Positions 58,348-64,000 of a stretch of DNA of 64,000 bases are shown piece after piece. The translations under genes and the position numbers were made by a program. Each line of letters starts with the position of its first letter. Position 1 is the stretch's first letter. A model generated the notes under the pieces. The model was not told where the DNA came from, searched no databases, and was given only the letters and a program-made list of their open reading frames with translations. Source of the stretch: Phorcus lineatus (lineage: Eukaryota > Mollusca > Gastropoda > Trochida > Trochidae); NCBI GenBank assembly GCA_921293015.1, contig OV121098.1:10329016-10393015 (forward strand), written 5' to 3'.

Positions 58348-58571
58348 TTCTGTAAAACCCTTGATTTCACATAAACACATAAAAATGCAATACAATTTTA
58401 CAAAATGATGTCAGATAGAAAAGATTAGACACTTCAACAAATGGACCAATAAAGAATTCATTAAGATTAGGCCTTCCTATGTACCGTATGTAATTGTAAA
58501 TGACTCTAACTTGCGCGTTTTAGTGTTCGAATTCGTTTGAAGGATGTACATATTTTGGGGCTTTTTTCTCC

Positions 58572-58880
58572 CACTGGACTCAATACCTTATCGTGATGTG
58601 GTGGTTTGCGTGATTCAGAGACCCTGAGAGCTATGCCAGCTGGAGCTAACATGCTCCTGTTAGGGTCATCCATGCTGGACAGGTCGAAGGGTAGAAGCCA
58701 GACCAAATTTTAGTCCTTCTGAAACCTGCTTTCTATATCTCACTATGCCTTTATTTCCGTCCTTTCCCTTATCCTTTCGATCCCTTTCTCCCTAGTCTGT
58801 CCATTCTCCTTAGGATGCTTGTGATCCACGTGTTTAATAACTGAAGTATTGTTGAAAGCACGTTAAACCCCAACTCACTC
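58572..58880 (+). mobile_element. SINE, family 2, near full length
   Basis: Head ACTCAATACCTTATCGTG, GGGTAGAAGCCAGACC, CTTAGGATGCTTGTGATCC and the tail CACGTTAAACCCCAACTCAC are all present. Directly after the tail, ACTCAATACCTTGTCG looks like the start of a second, aborted copy. Confidence 0.9.
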
Positions 58881-59000
58881 AATACCTTGTCGTTGCTCTT
58901 GCATGAGAGGCTCGCAGGTCCAATCATTGGCTGAAACAATTCGAGGGCAAGCAATTTTAGTACAGATTTCCCTGACGAAGAATCCCATGGGTAATTGTGA

Positions 59001-59137
59001 AGAGTGAGTGATTTCGGGTTTAACGTGTTTCGAATAATATTTCAGTTATTAAACACATGAATGACAAGCATTCAAAAGAGAGTGGACAGATGAGGGAGAA
59101 AGGGATCGACAGGATGAGGGAAAAGACGGATAAGATA
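59001..59137 (-). mobile_element. SINE, family 2, minus copy, truncated
   Basis: Tail and adjacent body of family 2. It corresponds to the SINE at 8131-8336 of copy A, so it was there before the duplication. Confidence 0.8.
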
Positions 59138-59293
59138 TTGAGTCCACAATGGTTGTGAAGACCATCGGAAAATAAGCTCGGTGGTGACCGATAATGGTAG
59201 ATAATAGAGCAATATAGAGTTAACGATGTAACCTGCTACAGCAATGTGTAAGGTAATAATGGGATTTATTTCCTACGAGGGCAATCATTTTTA
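59137..59293 (+). repeat. Segmental duplication, block 2, copy B
   Basis: Matches 8333-8512. Homology breaks at the Helitron-like block and resumes at 61942. Confidence 0.85.
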
Positions 59294-59299
59294 GGTCTT

Positions 59300-60408
59300 A
59301 GGTCTTCAGACGAAAGTCGTGAAGACCTACTGTTATTATCCTGTTCGTTCTTATTATTTGTACAGAAAGTGTGTCGCTCCTACAGCCAAAACTGCACATG
59401 CAAAGTACATGCAACTTTCTGGCATGAGAGCCTCTCAGCTGAAGTTGATACAGATGCAAGCAAATCTGCACTTGCTGTCTCCGTTGCAGAGTTACAGCCC
59501 CTTTAAATTTCGCAAATTAACATGGGCAAAATTTTCAAAATGCACTTAGAGACTTGCAACTTGCTTTAAAAGATGCGCATTTGCATCTACTACAAAAAAG
59601 TAAATCATGACAAAGCTGTAGGTTGCGTGCTGTAGACGCCATCTTGCTTTTACTGCATTTTTCAGCTTTTTCGACCCCATGCGTCTTTGAAAATCTTCTC
59701 CTCTGAAGATACTTGCTCGCAATAGCTGAAACTTGTACATAATGCAGCTGATGCATTGTCCTATTCATGATACTCATCAGAAGTGCGTAACCCTAATACT
59801 TTTTTCACAGTGACCTCTCGAAAATGTCCAAAACTGCAAAATCGCCAACTTCAAGGGCACACAACTCTCAAACCTAGGACAGGAATTGCATGATGTTTAC
59901 AGGAACGCAAGACCTCCTTGTGATCTACGAGAATCATTAATGAAATAGGTGGCGAACAGTCTCTGTCGCCTTTTATGAAGGTTCAAAAATGATATCAAAA
60001 CATTGCTTTTCTATCAGATTAAATGATCGCAGAAGGACAGACAGACAGACAGACATACGGACAGACGGACGGACAGACAGACAGACATACGGACAGACAG
60101 AGGGGAGAGAAAGATCACCAGCCTAAATGCAAAAAAAAAAAAAAAAAAAAAAAGAACTCCAACCCTCGAAAATTTACTGCATGCCCAGATGCACCTTTCT
60201 TTTGAGACTAGCAACCTTGTCGGGGATTTTGACACGCTCGCTTCCAGCAAGATAATTTTGGCCCGATTTTGCTGCTGTCAATTCTACCCTAGATGCTGAC
60301 TTGAAACTTCTTTCTTACCGCCAACAGAATAGAAAGCAAGGAACTATTGCACCTGATGAATGCATAGGCTTCTGAAGACCGTCAGTATTGCCCACAAGGC
60401 AATCCTAG
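59300..60408 (+). mobile_element. Helitron-like 1.1-kb repeat, copy 1
   Basis: Starts with a hairpin (59300-59328) whose inner loop is a GAAA tetraloop closed by GAC/GTC. Ends with a hairpin (ATTGCC, five bases, GGCAAT) followed by C and CTAG (60405-60408), the 3' signature of Helitron-type rolling-circle elements. Inside are a GACA/GACG-rich microsatellite (about 60036-60100) and a poly-A tract (60131-60152). No Rep/helicase frame is present, so it would be non-autonomous. Short conserved frames on both strands are shared with copy 2 and are not convincing genes. Confidence 0.6.
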
Positions 60409-60410
60409 TC

Positions 60411-60848
60411 AGGTCTTCAGACGTTTTTTTAGGACCTTGAAAAGGTCAAATTCAAAGTTACAATGCTTCAGCTACATTCAGTATGAATGTCGGCTCTTAG
60501 ATGCAAGTATCTTCAGAGAAGAAGATTGTCAAAGATACATAGGGTGCGAAAATGGGGAAAAGTCAAATAAAGCAATATGGCGGCGCAAGTATGCAAGCTA
60601 CGAATTCGCCATGATTTACTTTTTTGCTGCAAATGTAATTGCGCATCTTTTAAAAAAAGTTGCAAGTCTGTAGGTGCATTTTAAAAAAATTTCCAATGTT
60701 AATTTTTGAAACTTTGAGTGGTACTGTGCCTTTAACGCACCTGCCGATCAAGCTCAAAAGCTTCGCACGACTATTCCTCAGTGAGGGCTATCAGCTTGGC
60801 AAATTTGGTCGAATTTGCAGCAGTAGTTTTGGCTGAGCTGAGCATTAT
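60411..60848 (-). mobile_element. Inverted, diverged partial third copy between the two repeats
   Basis: The reverse complement of this stretch aligns with the first ~470 bp of copies 1 and 2. Shared words are AAAGATGCGCA, AAAAAAGTAAATCATG and CTCTGAAGATACTTGC. It is much more diverged than copies 1 and 2 are from each other. Confidence 0.75.
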
Positions 60849-60850
60849 TA

Positions 60851-61940
60851 GGTCTTCAGACGAAAGTCGTGAAGACCTACTGTTATTATCCTGTTCGTTC
60901 TTATTATTTGTACAGAAAGTGTGTCGCTCCTACAGCCAAAACTGCACATGCAAAGTACATGCAACTTTCAGGCATGAGAGCCTCTCAGTTGAAGTTGATA
61001 CAGTTGCAAGCAAATCTGCACTTGCTGTCTCCGTTGCAGAGTTACAGCCCCTTTAAATTTCGCAAATTAACATGGGCAAAATTTTCAAAATGCACTTAGA
61101 GACTTGCAACTTGCTTTAAAAGATGCGCATTTGCATCTACTACAAAAAAGTAAATCATGACAAAGTTGTAGGTCGCGTGCTGTAGACGCCATCTTGCTTT
61201 TACTGCATTTTTCAGCTTTTTCGACCCCATGCGTCTTTGAAAATCTTCTCCTCTGAAGATACTTGCTCGCAATAGCTGAAACTTGTACATAATGCAGCTG
61301 ATGCATTGTCCTGTTCATGATACTCATCAGAAGTGCGTAACCCTAATACTTTTTTCACAGTGACCTCTCGAAAATGTCCAAAACTGCAAAATCGCCAACT
61401 TCAAGGGCACACAACTCTCAAACCTAGGACAGGAATTGCATGATTTTTACAGGAACGCAAGACCTCCTTGTGATCTACGAGAATCATTAATGAAATAGGT
61501 GGCGAACAGTCTCTGTCGCCTTTTATGAAGGTTCAAAAATGATATCAAAACATTGCTTTTCTATCAGATTAAATGATCGCAGAAGGACAGACAGACGGAC
61601 AGACGGACGGACAGACAGACAGACAGACAGAGGGGAGAGAAAGATCACCAGCCTAAATGCAAAAAAAAAAAAAAAAAAAAAAAAGAACTCCAACCCTCGA
61701 AAATTTACTTGCATGCCCAGATGCACCTTTCTTTTGAGACTAGCAACCTTGTCGGGGATTTTGACACGCTCGCTTCCAGCAAGATAATTTTGGCCCGATT
61801 TTGCTGCTGTCAATTCTACCCTAGATGCTGACTTGAAACTTCTTTCTTACCGCCAACAGAATAGAAAGCAAGGAACTATTGCACCTGATGAATGCATAGG
61901 CTTCTGAAGACCGTCAGTATTGCCCACAAGGCAATCCTAG
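60851..61940 (+). mobile_element. Helitron-like 1.1-kb repeat, copy 2
   Basis: Almost identical to copy 1, with a few substitutions and a shorter GACA tract (about 61587-61632). It has the same start hairpin and the same hairpin plus CTAG end (61937-61940), so the 3' boundary is defined by two independent copies. Confidence 0.7.
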
Positions 61941-61941
61941 T

Positions 61942-64000
61942 TCATATTGTTTATATTTTTGTAGTATGTCATGGGCACTCATATAATATCCTATGAATCG
62001 GCACCAGTGAAAAACTGAGGTGTATTTGATGTTTATAACAGCCAGATATAGTTAAAAATACGACACTTTTTGGAACATCAATTATTACCTACCATACGGA
62101 AAGTTCAGAATAGATCAGTTTTTTATCTTTCATACTTAACTTTGTTCATGTCATGTTGAATATTCATTGCAGAAATTATTCCATTACTGATTAAAATATG
62201 GGAAGTTTAGAATTAATAACTTATAAAAACCCATGCTTCAGTTTTATTTATATTGATTACAGTAATTATTCTTTCAGCTTCAGGAATTTGGAAACAATAT
62301 GCTTCAGTTCAAGGCAAGTTCCCACAACATACCAGTGAGTAGTTAAGTTGAAACGCGTTATGTCCTCATAACTCAAGGACAAACCTCATCTTAAACTTGT
62401 CAATTATATTGCTGTTTTTCATTAAAACATGTCCAAGAGAAAACGTCCAATGGTTTAAAAGAGAAATCAGCCATTGATTCTGGAGTTAAAGGCCAATATT
62501 GTTCAATCGGTTTAACAAAGGTCTTATCCCTTTTCTGATATATTTGTCATCTTGAAATAAAAAATATAAAAAAATTAAATAAAAAATCATTTGGACATCC
62601 CTTCATTGCAGCTGTCGAATGAAAGAATATTTTAACTTTGCGAAAAAATCCTAAGTAACACATTATTTTCGGAAATGATAAATATGCTAACAATTCTTAA
62701 AGAATACCTATGGATAATGCCTTTCCATCAATCTATAAAGAAGTCTTTTAACACGAAATCTCGATTGGCAAAAGTGCTACTAGGTTTAATTTAATGTCGC
62801 TTTACTATGTCTGTAAAACTAATGGTTAAAACATAACAATGTAGATTTTCTTAATTTTCAATTTACAAAGTTATCGATTTCATTATTACAACATATCTGC
62901 AATAACCTTTTGCTAGATTAATTCTGAATGATATTTTAGAACATTACATTACAATTAAAATATTTGAGTTGTTTATTCTTTTTATCTAAACTTTGAAAAT
63001 TATTCACCGAGAAACGGACTAATAGACATTGTCTTTGTTTTTGCATGCTGATAATTACAATGTCTACGTGCTAATTAAATCCCGCATGTAAGTCATATGT
63101 ATGTCATTTCTATATGACAACTATTCTCCAAGGTTCCCTTTCTATTTTTGCATACACTGTGTATCAAACTGACCTACAAAAAAACGAAAAAGATGGGAAA
63201 AACCCACTTTTGTACTTGTCTTGTTTGAAAAGTAAAATTTTCTAACACTCAGCAATAAAGGTATTAACATGTTTGGCAGCCAACATAAATGGACTCTCCC
63301 CGGCATAGTAAGACCTATTTACAGGTAGATAAGATAAGGAGTAACCTTTACTTACTACAAATGCAAAACGGCAGAAAATATCTCCTTGAAATATGTTTCA
63401 CATTTTTTTAAAGCTAAACGATCACATCCAGCATACGCCAATGAGTTCTGTCTTGCGGCAGTAACGCGTTTTATTACATAAATAAAGTGCTACAATGAAA
63501 ACGAAATGAATTGTTTCCAATTGCCATGCAATGTTTTTTAAAACCATTTTAAGCAGTTTTCAAACGAACGTACATTATTTGGTTACGCTATAGAGTTCCA
63601 TTCCCTACCTTTAATGATTAAAACATTTTCACATAAAAATCGCTGCAACTGGGTTTTCCATTATATGTGATTATTTGTTGTACAACTACAGTTAATCAAT
63701 TTTAGCAATAATATATTTGATTTGGCATAAAAATATATTTTAGGTAAAATTTGAAGAATAAAATCTTTCAAAAAACTTGCTAATTGTCCTTTAAGGAGTA
63801 TTCTTACATAGACTTCACGTTAAGAAAGTATTGCTAGCTCTCAATAGGTGTCCACGACATACTGCCTCTAGCCTATTGTTTCTTCAGGAGAAGATTATGC
63901 CATTCAGAAATATTGATTGATATTTGCAGGTAGATAAATATTATAACTGCCATAATATAGTTTTCGGTTGTGGAGTTTTGATATTAGAGGCTTTAACTTT
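61942..64000 (+). repeat. Segmental duplication, block 3, copy B (contains exon 2 of gene B)
   Basis: Collinear with 8512-10100 and continues past the window end. It contains about 650 bp (about 63026-63670) absent from copy A. No other gene is visible in it. Confidence 0.85.
62278..62334 (+). CDS. Exon 2 of gene B (57 nt, phase 0-0)
   Basis: Acceptor ATTCTTTCAG and donor GTGAGT are identical to those of the exon at 8713-8769. It encodes the same 19 residues except H for L near the end. It is in phase with exon 1 at 48005-48229. Later exons, including any ankyrin array, would lie beyond base 64000: in copy A the next exon is about 2.5 kb downstream. Confidence 0.6.

Noticed and set aside
59319-61327. 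Short frames conserved between the two Helitron-like copies as genes
   Set aside because: The copies are nearly identical in DNA, so shared frames are expected. They overlap on both strands and show no domain.

Overview
This is an AT-rich stretch of a eukaryotic, almost certainly molluscan, genome. Only a small part of it codes for host protein. The rest is introns, interspersed repeats, simple repeats and unrecognised spacer. Two short interspersed element (SINE) families end in a (CTCA)n-type tail (CAACTCACTCACTCAC), a pattern I associate from memory with abalone (Haliotis). That genus assignment is inference. No bacterial features, CRISPR array, rRNA or intact tRNA gene was seen.

Host genes. 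A split plus-strand gene can be pieced together from splice signals and matching reading phases. Exon 1 (3412-3633) encodes a signal peptide and a short cysteine-rich PAN/Apple-like module. Exon 2 (8713-8769) and exon 3 (11243-11282) are tiny. The large last exon (22249-23885) encodes 16 ankyrin repeats and is followed by an AATAAA. A second, paralogous unit lies downstream: its exon 1 is 48005-48229, its exon 2 is 62278-62334, and the rest is beyond the window. DNA around exon 2 (8.5-10.1 kb and 61.9-64.0 kb) and upstream of exon 1 (7.3-8.1 kb and 46.5-47.9 kb) is clearly duplicated, so this looks like an expanding tandem gene family. An immunoglobulin-domain exon with a premature stop lies on the minus strand (33281-33586). 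A weak three-exon minus-strand gene is proposed at 18365-19490.

Mobile DNA. A structurally complete minus-strand LINE (non-LTR retrotransposon; 48652-53818) sits in intron 1 of the second paralog. Its ORF1 and ORF2 are in the same frame, separated by one TAG codon. Degraded LINE pieces lie at 1-1783, 4817-5530 and 57030-58347. Also present are a foldback element with inverted arrays of 62-63 bp units (14890-16832), two TTAA-flanked piggyBac-like non-autonomous elements (12248-14661 and 24300-26035), a candidate solo LTR nested in the first of these, two 1.1-kb Helitron-like repeats around an inverted third copy (59300-61940), and about 13 SINE copies. The ankyrin exon is bracketed by ~200-bp inverted repeats.

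The duplicated segments allow relative dating. The minus-strand SINE at 8131/59001 is older than the duplication. The SINEs at 7548 and 9435 and the Helitron-like block are younger. The long gene-free intervals are listed explicitly. Exon joins and element boundaries were read by eye and have not been checked by transcript data or database search.
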